A stretch of 64,000 nucleotides of DNA from NCBI RefSeq assembly GCF_016735675.1, contig NZ_JAERSG010000001.1:1110170-1174169 (forward strand). Reading direction: 5' to 3'. Below are positions 26,204 to 34,039 of this stretch, piece by piece. Below the pieces are notes generated by a model that saw nothing but the letters and a program-made list of their open reading frames with translations, did no database searches and was not told where the DNA came from. The DNA comes from Nocardioides baculatus (GTDB lineage Bacteria > Actinomycetota > Actinomycetes > Propionibacteriales > Nocardioidaceae). Every line of letters starts with the position of its first letter. The first letter of the stretch is position 1. The translations under genes and the position numbers were made by a program.

Positions 26204-26321
26204 GGTCATGCGTCCTTTTCTGGTGGGTGCGGCCGCGGGGTGTGCGGACCTGGTCGGTGCGGTCGAGGGGTGGTGACCGCCGTCACGACCAGCGTATCGC
26301 CGCAGGATCACGGTGCCCGCA

Positions 26322-27635
26322 TCACTGGGACCGCATCACCACGAGGTCCCCGTGGGTGCCGTAGCCGAGCAGGTCGCCACCGGCCCGGCGGCCGTTGAAG
26401 GTCGCCATCAGCCAGCCGCCGTCGACCTCGGCGAGCGAGGGCCACGGCAGGTTCGTCGGGTAGGGCGCGTCGAGCAGACCGACCTCCGACATGGCGAGGT
26501 CGAAGACCGGGAACCGTGCACGCGTGCCGCGCCGGGAGTCACGTCCGTCGCTGGCCAGCACGACCATCCGGCCGTCGACCTCCGCGAGCGTCGTCCCCTC
26601 CGTCGACGTGCGGTCGGTCGCGGCACCGCGCAGCCGCAGGTCGTCGAGCGCCGGACCCGAGGCCAGTGCCGGGTGGAAGTCGAAGAACTTCCGCGCGCTG
26701 ACGAAGCCCACCAGCCACTCGCCGTCACGGTGCACGAGGTGCGGGTCCCACGTCGCGATCGAGGCCAGGCCGTCGGTCGGCAGCGGCAGCTCGCGGGTGT
26801 CGAGGACGTGGGTGCCACGCAGGAGGTCGGCGTCCGACGCGGCGAGGGTCACCCGCAACCCGGACGGCGTACGACGACCGGAGCGCGTCGTCGGTGTCTC
26901 GAAGTCCCCCCACGTGCTGGTCGCCACCAGCCACCGGTCGTCGGCGCGGACGAGGTGGGTCGCGTGGTCGCCGAAGACGCCCGGGCGGTCCGGACGACGG
27001 AAGAAGAGGTCGCCGGTGTGCTGGAGGTCCAGCGACGTGGCCTCGAGGCGCCACACGCTCGTGTGCGCGGTGTCGAAGAAGCCCGGCCCGGCGGACGTGG
27101 CGGTCAGCCACAGGGCGCCGTCCTCGCGCAGCGGCCGGCCCGAGGCGTCGGTCACGAACCGGACGTCGCGCAGCCCGAGCTGGCCGAACCCGCCGACGGT
27201 GCCGCCCCCGGTCGGGAGCTCGACCCGGAGGTCGGCGAGCGCCGCCTCGTCGCGGGTGTCGAGGGTGTCGCGCAGGTCGTGCCGGGCCCGGGCCTGCCAC
27301 GCGCCGGCCTCGAGGCTCCACGCGGTCAGGTGCGTCCCTGTCAGCGAGATGCCGATCTGCGCGGGCGCCTCCGCCCGGTGGAACCTCCGGCTCCGGAGGT
27401 CCTGCTCACCCACCCGGAGCGAGACCGACCCGTCGCGGAGCGAGGCCGAGAGCCGGGCGCCCGCGAGGTGCAGGGCCAGCGTCGCACCGTCGGACGCCGC
27501 CGACGTCGCGGCGACGTAGGGCGCGACCACCGGCACCGTCGTGGTGCCACCTTCGTCGCTCGCGAGGTGAACGGCGCCCGGGGCGACGAGGTCGATCGGC
27601 CGCAGCCGGCGGACGACATCGACGCGAGGCAGCAC
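26322..27635 (-). CDS. Beta-propeller (GH43/sialidase-like fold) protein of unknown function, 437 aa
   Basis: A GTG start at 27635. The protein shows repeated propeller-blade phrases: [54 protein letters not shown] and [13 protein letters not shown]. These are alternations of an acidic residue, an H or W, and a strand ending in W-L-V/M, as in GH43/GH32/GH130-like folds. No signal peptide is present, so it is cytoplasmic or exported by another route. The name should remain hypothetical; a glycan-related role is suggested by the hexapeptide transferase (19 bases upstream) and glycosyltransferase in the same operon. An Asp at the blade entries could be catalytic, but I cannot assign a triad. Confidence 0.7.
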   Translation of the reverse strand: MLPRVDVVRRLRPIDLVAPGAVHLASDEGGTTTVPVVAPYVAATSAASDGATLALHLAGARLSASLRDGSVSLRVGEQDLRSRRFHRAEAPAQIGISLTGTHLTAWSLEAGAWQARARHDLRDTLDTRDEAALADLRVELPTGGGTVGGFGQLGLRDVRFVTDASGRPLREDGALWLTATSAGPGFFDTAHTSVWRLEATSLDLQHTGDLFFRRPDRPGVFGDHATHLVRADDRWLVATSTWGDFETPTTRSGRRTPSGLRVTLAASDADLLRGTHVLDTRELPLPTDGLASIATWDPHLVHRDGEWLVGFVSARKFFDFHPALASGPALDDLRLRGAATDRTSTEGTTLAEVDGRMVVLASDGRDSRRGTRARFPVFDLAMSEVGLLDAPYPTNLPWPSLAEVDGGWLMATFNGRRAGGDLLGYGTHGDLVVMRSQ

Positions 27636-27654
27636 GCGCCCATCGTGCCCCAGG

Positions 27655-28314
27655 TCAGCGGGCGGGCACGCCCCGGACGGTCACTCCGGGGGCGACGTCG
27701 TGGACCACCACGGACCCCGCGCCGACGACCGCGCGCTCGCCGACCTCGATCCCGGGAAGGACCTGCGACCCGCTGCCGACCCGCGCCCCGCGGCGCAGCA
27801 CGGGTGGTCCGGAGGGTCGCGAGCCCAGCGTCAGCCCGCCGTTGACGATCACCTGGGCGCCGAAGAAGCAGTCGTCCTCGACGACGACGCCGGTGGCGAG
27901 GCCGACGTAGCCCTGCATCCGGACGCGGTCGCCGATGACGCAGTCGCGACCGATCGTGCACGCGTGCCCAATGGAGGCGTCCACACCGAGCCGGGCGCCC
28001 TCGCGGACCAGGCAGTGGTCGCCGATCCAGCTCCGCTCGCCCAGCACGGCACCGACGTTGACCACCGTGTGGCACCCGACGACGACGTCCTCGCCGACCA
28101 GGGTGGGCGCGACCGCGGCGTCCGGTGAGCCCGAGCGACCGCCCATTCGGGGCCGCCGCCCGATGACCGCCCCGTCGTCGATCCGGCACCGGTCGCCCAG
28201 CACGACGCCGGCGTGCAGCACCACGTGGGCGCCGATCTCGACGTCGGTGCCGATCACCACGTCGGGCGCGACCAGCAGGTACGGCGCCCGGTCCGAGGCC
28301 AGGAGCTCAGTCAT
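27655..28314 (-). CDS. Left-handed beta-helix (hexapeptide repeat) acyltransferase, 219 aa
   Basis: The sequence is built of I/V/L-G-x4 hexapeptides from residue 15 to the end: APDVVIGTDVEIGAHVVLHA, VGEDVVVGCHTVVNVGAVLG, IGRDCVIGDRVRMQGYVGLA and the closing GAGSVVVHDVAPGVTVRGVPA, typical of WbbJ/PglD-like acetyltransferases. A GGRSGSPDAA loop interrupts the helix around residue 60. The family acetylates sugars using acetyl-CoA, with a His between subunits; HTVVN or GHACTIG are candidates. The start overlaps the glycosyltransferase stop by eight bases. Likely it modifies a sugar handled by the neighbouring transferase. Confidence 0.88.
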   Translation of the reverse strand: MTELLASDRAPYLLVAPDVVIGTDVEIGAHVVLHAGVVLGDRCRIDDGAVIGRRPRMGGRSGSPDAAVAPTLVGEDVVVGCHTVVNVGAVLGERSWIGDHCLVREGARLGVDASIGHACTIGRDCVIGDRVRMQGYVGLATGVVVEDDCFFGAQVIVNGGLTLGSRPSGPPVLRRGARVGSGSQVLPGIEVGERAVVGAGSVVVHDVAPGVTVRGVPAR

Positions 28315-29539
28315 CGGCGGACCCGGCGTCGGCCTCCGGGTCGAGCCGGCGCAGGCGTCGACGCAGTCGCTGGTTGCGCTCCGTCAGGACGTCCACGCGC
28401 TCACGGACCTTCTCCAGCTCCTCGAGCACCGTCGCGAGCTCGTCGCGGGCGTGGGTCGTCTCCTTGCGGGCGAGCTCGACCTCCTCCGCGACCCAGACCT
28501 CGAGGTTGTCGGCCCGGGCGTTGGTCCGTCGCATCTCGGCGCGCAGCCCGAACAGCTCCGCCTCGGCGCTCCACCGCAGGCGGATCTGGCGGCCCACCTC
28601 CGACTCCAGGGTCGGGGGGCGCCCGTGGCCGGCGCCGAGACCGGTCAGCACGTCCAGCACGTCGTGCGCGTGCCGGCGGGCGTCGTGGTGCCGCAGGACC
28701 AGCTCGCGTCCGAGTCGTCCGAGCTCGGGGCTGTAGTCGGCGAGGTCGCTCTCGAGGCGGCTGGTGTCGAGCCCCTGGTCGCCGAGCTGGCCGGTGATCC
28801 CGTCGGCCTCGACCGCCGCGTAGCTCTCGGGCGTGATCCACCCGTCGCCACCGAAGCTGTCGAAGACGTAGGCCGCCCGGCCGCACGACATCGCCTCGAG
28901 CACCGCGCGTCCCTTGCCGACGACGATGTCGACGGTTCCCATCAGCACCTCCGGCGCGAGGTCGACCTCGTCGATGCCGAGGGAGACGAGCTCGATGCCA
29001 GCCCGACCCCACGCCTCCTCGAGGGCCCGACGCGGGGCGCCGTCGAGGTAGGTGCTGAGGACCAGGGCCCGCGTCGGGCGCTGGTTCGGGGCGGAGGTGG
29101 GGGAGAACCGCTGCGTGTCGATCGGCTGCGTGAGGCGTACGACGTCCAGGTCGGCGTTGAGGGCCTCCACCCGTCGTCGTACGCGGTCGTTGAGCACGAT
29201 CACCGAGGCGGTGATCCCCGGGACGATCGGCGGCTGCTGCACGTCGAAGAGCGAGCTGTGGCACACGAACGCCTGCGGGACGTCCGGCCAGGCAGCGGCC
29301 AGGTCGTGGGCGACGATGCCGTCCTGCGCGAGGACGGCATCCGCGGGTGCGCCGAGGTCGTCGACGCTGTCGACGACCTCCATCCCGCGGCGGCGGGCGA
29401 GCATCGCCATGTCGCCCGCGACGCGCGTGTAGATCCTGACGTCGTGACCGAGCCGGACCAGGTTCTCGCCCAGGGTCGTCAGGTAGGTCTCGCTACCGCC
29501 GACCCGGTGGAAGGCGGAGTTCGCGAGGAGGATGCGCAT
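28307..29539 (-). CDS. Glycosyltransferase (GT4/GT-B like) with C-terminal coiled coil
   Basis: A 410-residue GT-B type protein. It opens MRILLANSAFHRVGGSETYL, the phosphate-binding Gly loop of GT4 enzymes, with GHDVRIYTRVAG next. Later KGRAVLEAMSCGRAAYVFD holds the E-x7-E/G-like nucleotide-sugar region (residues about 205-230). The last 90 residues form a coiled coil (ARKETTHARDELATVLEELE and NQRLRRRLRRL). It would act at the membrane face on a polysaccharide or glycoprotein. First gene of a three-gene operon with the hexapeptide transferase and the propeller protein. It lies 31 bp beyond the tRNA-Phe terminator. Confidence 0.85.
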   Translation of the reverse strand: MRILLANSAFHRVGGSETYLTTLGENLVRLGHDVRIYTRVAGDMAMLARRRGMEVVDSVDDLGAPADAVLAQDGIVAHDLAAAWPDVPQAFVCHSSLFDVQQPPIVPGITASVIVLNDRVRRRVEALNADLDVVRLTQPIDTQRFSPTSAPNQRPTRALVLSTYLDGAPRRALEEAWGRAGIELVSLGIDEVDLAPEVLMGTVDIVVGKGRAVLEAMSCGRAAYVFDSFGGDGWITPESYAAVEADGITGQLGDQGLDTSRLESDLADYSPELGRLGRELVLRHHDARRHAHDVLDVLTGLGAGHGRPPTLESEVGRQIRLRWSAEAELFGLRAEMRRTNARADNLEVWVAEEVELARKETTHARDELATVLEELEKVRERVDVLTERNQRLRRRLRRLDPEADAGSADD

Positions 29540-29570
29540 CCGCAGATGCTAGGGGTTGGCCCGCGCACGC

Positions 29571-29607
29571 AGAAGGGCCCCGACCGGGACGTGATCGGGG
29601 CCCTTCT
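29571..29607. terminator. 13-bp hairpin after tRNA-Phe
   Basis: AGAAGGGCCCCGA (29571-29583) and TCGGGGCCCTTCT (29595-29607) are perfectly paired with an 11-base loop. It starts eight bases downstream of the tRNA-Phe 3' end on the minus strand. Confidence 0.8.
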
Positions 29608-29614
29608 GTGCTTG

Positions 29615-29688
29615 TGGGCAGGGGCGGGGTCGAACCGCCGACCTATCACTTTTCAGGCGATCGCTCGTACCAACTGAGCTACCTGCCC
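29615..29688 (-). tRNA. tRNA-Phe (GAA)
   Basis: Read on the minus strand from 29688: acceptor GGGCAGG pairs with CCTGCCC, the D arm is GCTC-AGTTGGTAC-GAGC, anticodon stem ATCGC/GTGAT with loop CTGAAAA (anticodon GAA), and the T arm GGCGG-TTCGACC-CCGCC. 74 bases including discriminator A; CCA is not encoded. It lies directly downstream of the histidine kinase gene. Confidence 0.95.
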
Positions 29689-29726
29689 AAGCGGGGACAA
29701 AGATACATGAGCGCGATGGTGCGGGT

Positions 29727-31076
29727 TCAATCGGCCGCGGCCTGGACCGAGGCGAGCGCCTCGGCCGGCAGCTCGAGCCAGAACGTCGATCCGACGCCGG
29801 GGACGGACTCGCCGCGCACCGCGCCGCCGTCGCGCTCGGCCATGGTGCGCGAGATCGACAGGCCGAGGCCGGTGCCCGCGGTGCGGTCGGCCGCGAACCG
29901 GACGAAGGGCTCGAAGACGTGGGCCATCTGGTCGGCGTCGAGGCCGGGACCGTCGTCGCGCACGATGACCCGCACCATCGGGTGGCCGCTCTCGCCGACC
30001 AGCCGGCCCGCCGACAGCTGGACCGTGCCACCGCCCGGACGGTGGTGGGTGATGGCGTTGCCGAGCAGGTTGGTCAGGACCTGGCGTACGCCGGACGCGT
30101 GCGCCCACACGGTCAGGTCGGGGTCGACGTCGACGGTCATGTCCACCTGGGCGGTCGCCGCGGGAGTGCGGTGCCAGTGGACGACGTCGGCCAGCGCGGC
30201 GGCGACCCCCACGTGCTGGCGGGCGTCGTCGCTGGCCAGCGCGCGGCCGGCGCCGAGGAGGCTGTCGACGATGGCGAGCAGCTGTTCCGACGCCCGCACG
30301 ATCCGGGGGCCGTCGCGCAGCATCCCGGACACCAGCTCGTCGGGCGTGCCGTGCTGCGCGTCGTCGATCAGCCCCTCGCAGTAGCCGAGCACGGCCGAGA
30401 TCGGCGTACGCAGCTCGTGCCCGACCGCGCCGAAGAGCTGCTGGTAGCCCAGCTGCGCCTCGGCTCCTGCGTCGATCGCCTCGGCGAGGGCCCGACGGGC
30501 CTGCTCGAGCGTGAGCCGTGAGGTGATCGCGGCAGTGAGCAGCCGGAAGTCGTCGAGCAGCTGCTGGGGCCACGGACCTGCCGCGTCGCTCGAGAGGGAA
30601 ATGCTGCCGAACATCTCGCTCCGCGACCGCAGCGAGGCGGCGACGAGGCTGCGGACCCCTTCACGCTCGAGCTGGCCCCGGTCCTCCGCGGCATCGGGGG
30701 TGAGGAGCTCCCGGTCGCTCAGGACCACCATGATGGCCTCGCGTCCGCGCCGTGAGAGCCAGGGCATCGTCAGGGCCGCCTCGGGACCTGCGCCGGGAGG
30801 GGGCAGGAGCGTGCGGGTCGATCCCGGCGGCGTCCACTCACGGACCCAGGCGCGCCCGCCGAGCGGGGTCCAGCCCGTCGGATCCTCCGGGGCGAGGCTG
30901 GTCAGCACCACGGTCACGATCTCCACCCGGCCGTCGGCCTGGAAGTGCTCCACCGCGCGTCCGAGGGCCTCGTCGAGGCCGAGCTGCTGGTCGACGACCT
31001 GCGCGGCGATCGCCGCTGCCGAGGCGGAGACGGGCCCCCCGCTGGTCAGGGGTTGCAGGGCGGGGTGCTCGGTCAT
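29727..31076 (-). CDS. Soluble sensor histidine kinase (GAF-like sensor, HisKA, HATPase)
   Basis: A 449-residue kinase with no hydrophobic segment long enough for a membrane helix, so it senses a cytoplasmic signal. Residues about 20-185 are a GAF-like sensor (VEIVTVVLTSLAPEDPTGW; SLVAASLRSRSEMFGSISL). The H-box is GAVGHELRTPISAVLGY, with phosphorylatable His220. Then come the N-box RQVLTNLLGNAITH, G1 DDGPGLD, F-box FEPFVRF and G2 GTGLGLSIS. It begins 12 bases after the P450 stop with GAGGGGAG as ribosome binding site, so it is co-transcribed with the P450. The likely partner is the stand-alone receiver at 32416-32808 in the same cassette. It may sense the P450 product. Confidence 0.92.
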   Translation of the reverse strand: MTEHPALQPLTSGGPVSASAAAIAAQVVDQQLGLDEALGRAVEHFQADGRVEIVTVVLTSLAPEDPTGWTPLGGRAWVREWTPPGSTRTLLPPPGAGPEAALTMPWLSRRGREAIMVVLSDRELLTPDAAEDRGQLEREGVRSLVAASLRSRSEMFGSISLSSDAAGPWPQQLLDDFRLLTAAITSRLTLEQARRALAEAIDAGAEAQLGYQQLFGAVGHELRTPISAVLGYCEGLIDDAQHGTPDELVSGMLRDGPRIVRASEQLLAIVDSLLGAGRALASDDARQHVGVAAALADVVHWHRTPAATAQVDMTVDVDPDLTVWAHASGVRQVLTNLLGNAITHHRPGGGTVQLSAGRLVGESGHPMVRVIVRDDGPGLDADQMAHVFEPFVRFAADRTAGTGLGLSISRTMAERDGGAVRGESVPGVGSTFWLELPAEALASVQAAAD

Positions 31077-31088
31077 GCGCGTCTCCCC

Positions 31089-32168
31089 TCAGGAAACAAC
31101 GGTGAAACGACACGGTAGCGGTGAGATGCCCCGGCTCTGGTCGATTCTCACGTGCTCCGCGAGCGCCAGCCGGTGGCGCCCGGCCCACGTCGCGACGTGG
31201 ACCAGCTGTCCCAGTCCGAGCGTGCGCCCCGGGCAGGCGTGGGGCCCGGCACCGAAGGGCAGCCAGGCCCCCGGCCGGCGCGACGTGTCCTCCCACCGGG
31301 TGGGGTCGAAACCGCCATCGGGGTCACCGGGCACCAGCTCGTCGAGCCGGCCGAGGAGCAGCGGGCTGACCAGCACGACCCGCCCCGCCGGAACCGCGGT
31401 GCCGGCGAGGTCGACCGGCTCGGTGGTGATGCGGGCCGTGATCCAGGTCGGCGGCGTCAGCCGCAAGGTCTCCCACACGGCGTGCACCGGGTCGTGGTCG
31501 GCGGGGTGGGCGGCGATCCAGCCGAGCAGCCAGGCGCCCGCCGCGATCGGGACCTGCACCCCGGCGGCGAGCACGGTGGCCACCTGCTCGGCGGGCGCCG
31601 GCAGGCCGGGCACGGCGGACAGGGCGTCGTCGAGGGCGAAGCGGGCGTCGCGCTCGCCGCGGCGGACGCGGCTCCAGCGCCCCGGCGGACGGCGTGCGGA
31701 GATGACGGGGGCGAGGGAGTCGATCCAGGCGAGCGTGAGGTCGGCGACCAGGTCGCGCGTACGGGTGTCGGTGTCGAGCACCGCGGCCACGGTGGAGCGG
31801 GCCACCGGACGGCGCAGCAGCGCCATGGCGTCGTACGCCTCACCCGGAGCACGCCGGTCGTGCTCGGCCAGTGCGGCGTCCCACTCGCCGTCGAGGACGG
31901 CGACCCCGCGCGCGACCGCGTCCGGGGTCAGCGGTGCGAACACGACGTGTCCCGAGCGGGTCGCGCCCCGGCTCGACGAGAGGTCGCCGCTGCGGCTGAC
32001 GTCGCCGGGGAAGTCGAAGCGGCCGGGGTCGGTCAGCACCCGCCGCGCGAGAGCCGGGGTGGTGACCAGCCACGGTCCGTGGCGGCCGAGGGCGACGGCC
32101 CCCGAGCGTGGGGCTGAGAGGACAGCGCCGAGCCGACCGCCGGCCGACTCGACGCTGTCCATGTGCAT
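31089..32168 (-). CDS. Short cytochrome P450, probable peptide-crosslinking (RiPP) oxidase
   Basis: A 359-residue P450, about 40 shorter than usual bacterial CYPs. The heme loop FGAGPHACPGR gives proximal ligand Cys312, and the K-helix E-x-x-R is ETLR at 233-236. The I-helix region reads AAGVQVPIAAG: the acid-alcohol pair normally found there (D/E-T) is missing. Such loss is compatible with enzymes that couple aromatic side chains rather than insert oxygen, but this is inference. It starts 52 bases after the stop of a 31-residue Tyr/Trp peptide gene, with no visible Shine-Dalgarno, so coupling to it is likely. ATGs at 32168 and 32162 are both possible. The proposed reaction is a Tyr-Trp or Tyr-Tyr crosslink in that peptide. 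Ferredoxin and reductase partners are not nearby. Confidence 0.88.
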   Translation of the reverse strand: MHMDSVESAGGRLGAVLSAPRSGAVALGRHGPWLVTTPALARRVLTDPGRFDFPGDVSRSGDLSSSRGATRSGHVVFAPLTPDAVARGVAVLDGEWDAALAEHDRRAPGEAYDAMALLRRPVARSTVAAVLDTDTRTRDLVADLTLAWIDSLAPVISARRPPGRWSRVRRGERDARFALDDALSAVPGLPAPAEQVATVLAAGVQVPIAAGAWLLGWIAAHPADHDPVHAVWETLRLTPPTWITARITTEPVDLAGTAVPAGRVVLVSPLLLGRLDELVPGDPDGGFDPTRWEDTSRRPGAWLPFGAGPHACPGRTLGLGQLVHVATWAGRHRLALAEHVRIDQSRGISPLPCRFTVVS

Positions 32169-32220
32169 CACGGTGCGTGCATCACTGTGTGTGCGTCACG
32201 TCCGCGTCGTGACCAGCTGT

Positions 32221-32316
32221 TCAGCGACGGCCGGGGGCCGGGCGCCACAGGTAGTAGGACTGCAGCTGGTTGTTGGCGCGGGCGGACTCGATGCGGGTGC
32301 GGATGCGGTTCATCAT
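32221..32316 (-). CDS. Candidate RiPP precursor peptide, 31 aa, with Tyr-Tyr-Leu-Trp core
   Basis: Read on the minus strand from the ATG at 32316, which has GGAG eight bases upstream, an unusually clear site for this window. A second ATG follows directly at 32313. The peptide has an Arg-rich amphipathic leader (MMNRIRTRIESAR), then NNQLQS, the aromatic cluster YYLW (residues 21-24), and the tail RPAPGRR, ending at TGA 32223-32221. There is no signal peptide. It lies directly before a P450 gene on the same strand. Known P450-modified peptides such as biarylitides (Tyr-x-His/Trp), cittilin and tryptorubin share this layout: tiny precursor, aromatic C-terminal core, adjacent P450. Y22-L23-W24 fits the Tyr-x-Trp crosslink spacing. 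No dedicated protease is in the cassette. Confidence that this is a real gene is good; that it is a RiPP is fair. Confidence 0.75.
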   Translation of the reverse strand: MMNRIRTRIESARANNQLQSYYLWRPAPGRR

Positions 32317-32415
32317 GATTTCTTCTCCAGGAGGATTGCCGAGAAGCGCGCCCGGACGGGCACGCCCCGACACCACCCGTAGAACTGGCCCCCGTGAAGC
32401 TGTCAGGGTCGGGAG

Positions 32416-32808
32416 TCAGGACTCAGGGTCGGGCAGCGTCTCCGCAATCAGATCAGTCAATTGCTGAATCCGCAGCGGCTTCTGCATCACAGTTTCAACT
32501 CCGAGCTCCTGGAGCGCCGCTCTGTGCTCACCTGCCCAGGCGCTGATGACCACGACTCGCATCGACGCACCTACTTTGGGGTGGTCCCGCATCCAGCGCA
32601 CCACCTCGACACCGTTCATCCGGGGCATCGTGAGGTCGAGGAGCATCACGTCGAAGGTCTCACGCTGGAGGCACTCGACCGCCTCCAGCCCGTCGACAGC
32701 CGTCGACGCGACGTGCCCGGCACGCTCCACGAGGCGGCAGAACACGTCGCGGATGTCCTCGTTGTCGTCGACAACGAGGAAGCGCAGCTGTCGTGCCCCC
32801 GTGCTCAC
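32416..32808 (-). CDS. Stand-alone response-regulator receiver protein, 130 aa
   Basis: The start is the GTG at 32808; longer frames upstream run into the tRNA-Glu region and lack receiver homology. The product is a single REC domain: acidic pair in FLVVDDNEDIRDVF (Asp14, Asp15), phospho-acceptor Asp58 in VMLLDLTMPRMNG, the Ser/Thr switch as VVVISAWAGE, and the conserved Lys in MQKPLRI. No output domain follows, so it acts like Spo0F/CheY by protein contact. It is the first gene of the minus-strand cassette and lies 99 bases before the peptide gene; the kinase at 29727-31076 is the obvious phosphodonor. No Shine-Dalgarno precedes the GTG; a leaderless message is possible. Confidence 0.9.
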   Translation of the reverse strand: MSTGARQLRFLVVDDNEDIRDVFCRLVERAGHVASTAVDGLEAVECLQRETFDVMLLDLTMPRMNGVEVVRWMRDHPKVGASMRVVVISAWAGEHRAALQELGVETVMQKPLRIQQLTDLIAETLPDPES

Positions 32809-32956
32809 GGCCCAAGCGTAGTCAGGACCACCGACACTTCGCGCCTGTTCCCGGCACTGTGTCGGACGGCACCTCCCTTCGAGGCGGTGGTTGGGAGCGT
32901 GGCGGCGGCTGCCTCTATGCTGGTCGACGCTTGGATGGGCTCGCCCAGGCAAGCTG

Positions 32957-33029
32957 GCCCCCATCGTCTAGCGGCCCAGGACCCCGCCCTTTCACGGCGG
33001 TAGCGCCGGTTCGAATCCGGTTGGGGGTG
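32957..33029 (+). tRNA. tRNA-Glu (TTC)
   Basis: Acceptor GCCCCCA pairs with TGGGGGT. The anticodon stem is CCGCC/GGCGG with loop CTTTCAC (anticodon TTC). The T arm is GCCGG-TTCGAAT-CCGGT. 73 bases; discriminator G33029; CCA not encoded. It is 106 bases upstream of tRNA-Asp. Confidence 0.95.
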
Positions 33030-33135
33030 CGACCCGGGTCGGGATCGGACGCCGATTGGTGGTCCCGGAAGACCTTGGGTTAGAGTTCCACCCGCTTCAC
33101 CAGCACCACCCAGGCACCACACAGTTCGTCCATCT

Positions 33136-33212
33136 GGCCCCGTAGCGCAGTTGGTTAGCGCGCCGCCCTGTCACGGCGGAGGCCGCGGGTTCGAGTCCCG
33201 TCGGGGTCGCCA
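33136..33212 (+). tRNA. tRNA-Asp (GTC)
   Basis: Acceptor GGCCCCG pairs with CGGGGTC. The D arm is GCGC-AGTTGGTTA-GCGC, anticodon stem CCGCC/GGCGG with loop CTGTCAC (anticodon GTC), T arm CGGG-TTCGAGT-CCCG. Discriminator G33209 is followed by an encoded CCA (33210-33212). Confidence 0.95.
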
Positions 33213-33216
33213 ACGC

Positions 33217-33258
33217 ATGCCACACAGGCTGAGCCGCCAGGCTCAGCCTGTGTGGCAT
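33217..33258 (+). terminator. 19-bp intrinsic terminator after the tRNA-Glu/Asp genes
   Basis: Arms 33217-33235 and 33240-33258 pair perfectly over 19 bp around a 4-base loop (GCCA), and T residues follow at 33258-33260. It begins four bases after the CCA of tRNA-Asp, so it ends the tRNA transcript. Confidence 0.88.
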
Positions 33259-33302
33259 TTCGGCCACATCGCCGCATTTACCGTGGCTCCTAGGCTGTTC
33301 GC

Positions 33303-33656
33303 ATGCCGATCGACCTCGACCCCGCCGCGTTCGACGCCATGGTCGGCCGCGCGCTCGACGGCCTTCCCGACGACCTCGCGCGGCTCGTCGACAACGTCGT
33401 GGTGCTCGTCGAGGCGGACGCCCCGGCCGACGACCCGGACCTGCTCGGCCTCTACGACGGCCTCGCGCTCACGGAGCGACCGGCCAACCATGCCGGCGAG
33501 CTGCCCGACCGCATCCTGCTCTTCCGCGGCCCGCTCCTCGACATGGCGGACACCGTGGAGGACCTCGAGGAGGAGGTGCGGATCACCGTCGTGCACGAGG
33601 TCGCCCACCACTTCGGTCTCGACGACGCGCGGCTGCACGCCCTCGGCTGGGGCTGA
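33303..33656 (+). CDS. Minimal zincin-like metallopeptidase family protein, 117 aa
   Basis: A small cytoplasmic protein of the actinobacterial metallopeptidase family (minimal MMP-like domain). The zinc motif VVHEVAHHFGLDDARLHALG is an HExxHxxGxxD site: His, Glu, His, and Asp as third ligand. The N-terminal part (DLDPAAFDAMVGRALDGLP) and LLFRGPLLDMADTVEDLEEEV are family-typical. The fold is close to MMP catalytic cores, but no peptide substrate is known, and it may lack real protease function. It lies 44 bases after the tRNA terminator with its own ATG at 33303. Length matches the family. Confidence 0.9.
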   Translation: MPIDLDPAAFDAMVGRALDGLPDDLARLVDNVVVLVEADAPADDPDLLGLYDGLALTERPANHAGELPDRILLFRGPLLDMADTVEDLEEEVRITVVHEVAHHFGLDDARLHALGWG

Positions 33657-33703
33657 CCTCCCGGGAGGTCGTCGACTGCCGTCGGATCCTGCCGTCCGGT
33701 GGT

Positions 33704-34039
33704 CTAGCCCACGACGCCGACGAGGCTCCATCCGGCCGCACACGCGCCGATCGACAGCACCGCCGTCGCGACGACGTACGCCGTCGCGGTGCGCGCCGGT
33801 CGCTCGACGGACTGCACCGCGAAGGTCGAGAAGGAGGTGAAGGCGCCGCAGAAGCCGGTGCCGAGCAGCGCCCAGCCCGCGTCGCCCAGGGACAGCGCCG
33901 CGAACACCCCGAACAGCCCCGAGCCCAGCGCGTTGACCACGAGCATGCCGGTCGGGAACCGGCCGTCGAGCGCCCGGCCGATCGTGTAGCGCAGGGGTGC
34001 CCCGACGGCGGCACCGAGCGCGACGAGCAGGGCCGTCAT
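33704..34039 (-). CDS. crcB: CrcB/Fluc fluoride channel subunit (second of a pair)
   Basis: A 111-residue, four-helix membrane protein of the CrcB/Fluc family, which forms dual-topology fluoride channels. Family marks: GAAVGAPLRYTIGRAL near the N-terminus, TGMLVVNALGSGLFGVFAAL with the pore Asn, and the Na+/F- site region GFCGAFTSFSTFAVQS, with the phenylalanines of the phenylalanine box. It overlaps the upstream crcB by four bases (ATGA). Two different adjacent subunits usually mean an antiparallel heterodimer. Role: F- efflux and tolerance to environmental fluoride. Confidence 0.94.
   Translation of the reverse strand: MTALLVALGAAVGAPLRYTIGRALDGRFPTGMLVVNALGSGLFGVFAALSLGDAGWALLGTGFCGAFTSFSTFAVQSVERPARTATAYVVATAVLSIGACAAGWSLVGVVG

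Noticed and set aside
29615..33212. Integrative element inserted at a tRNA
   Set aside because: No integrase, excisionase or duplicated tRNA 3' end is visible; only the unusual tRNA layout hints at insertion.
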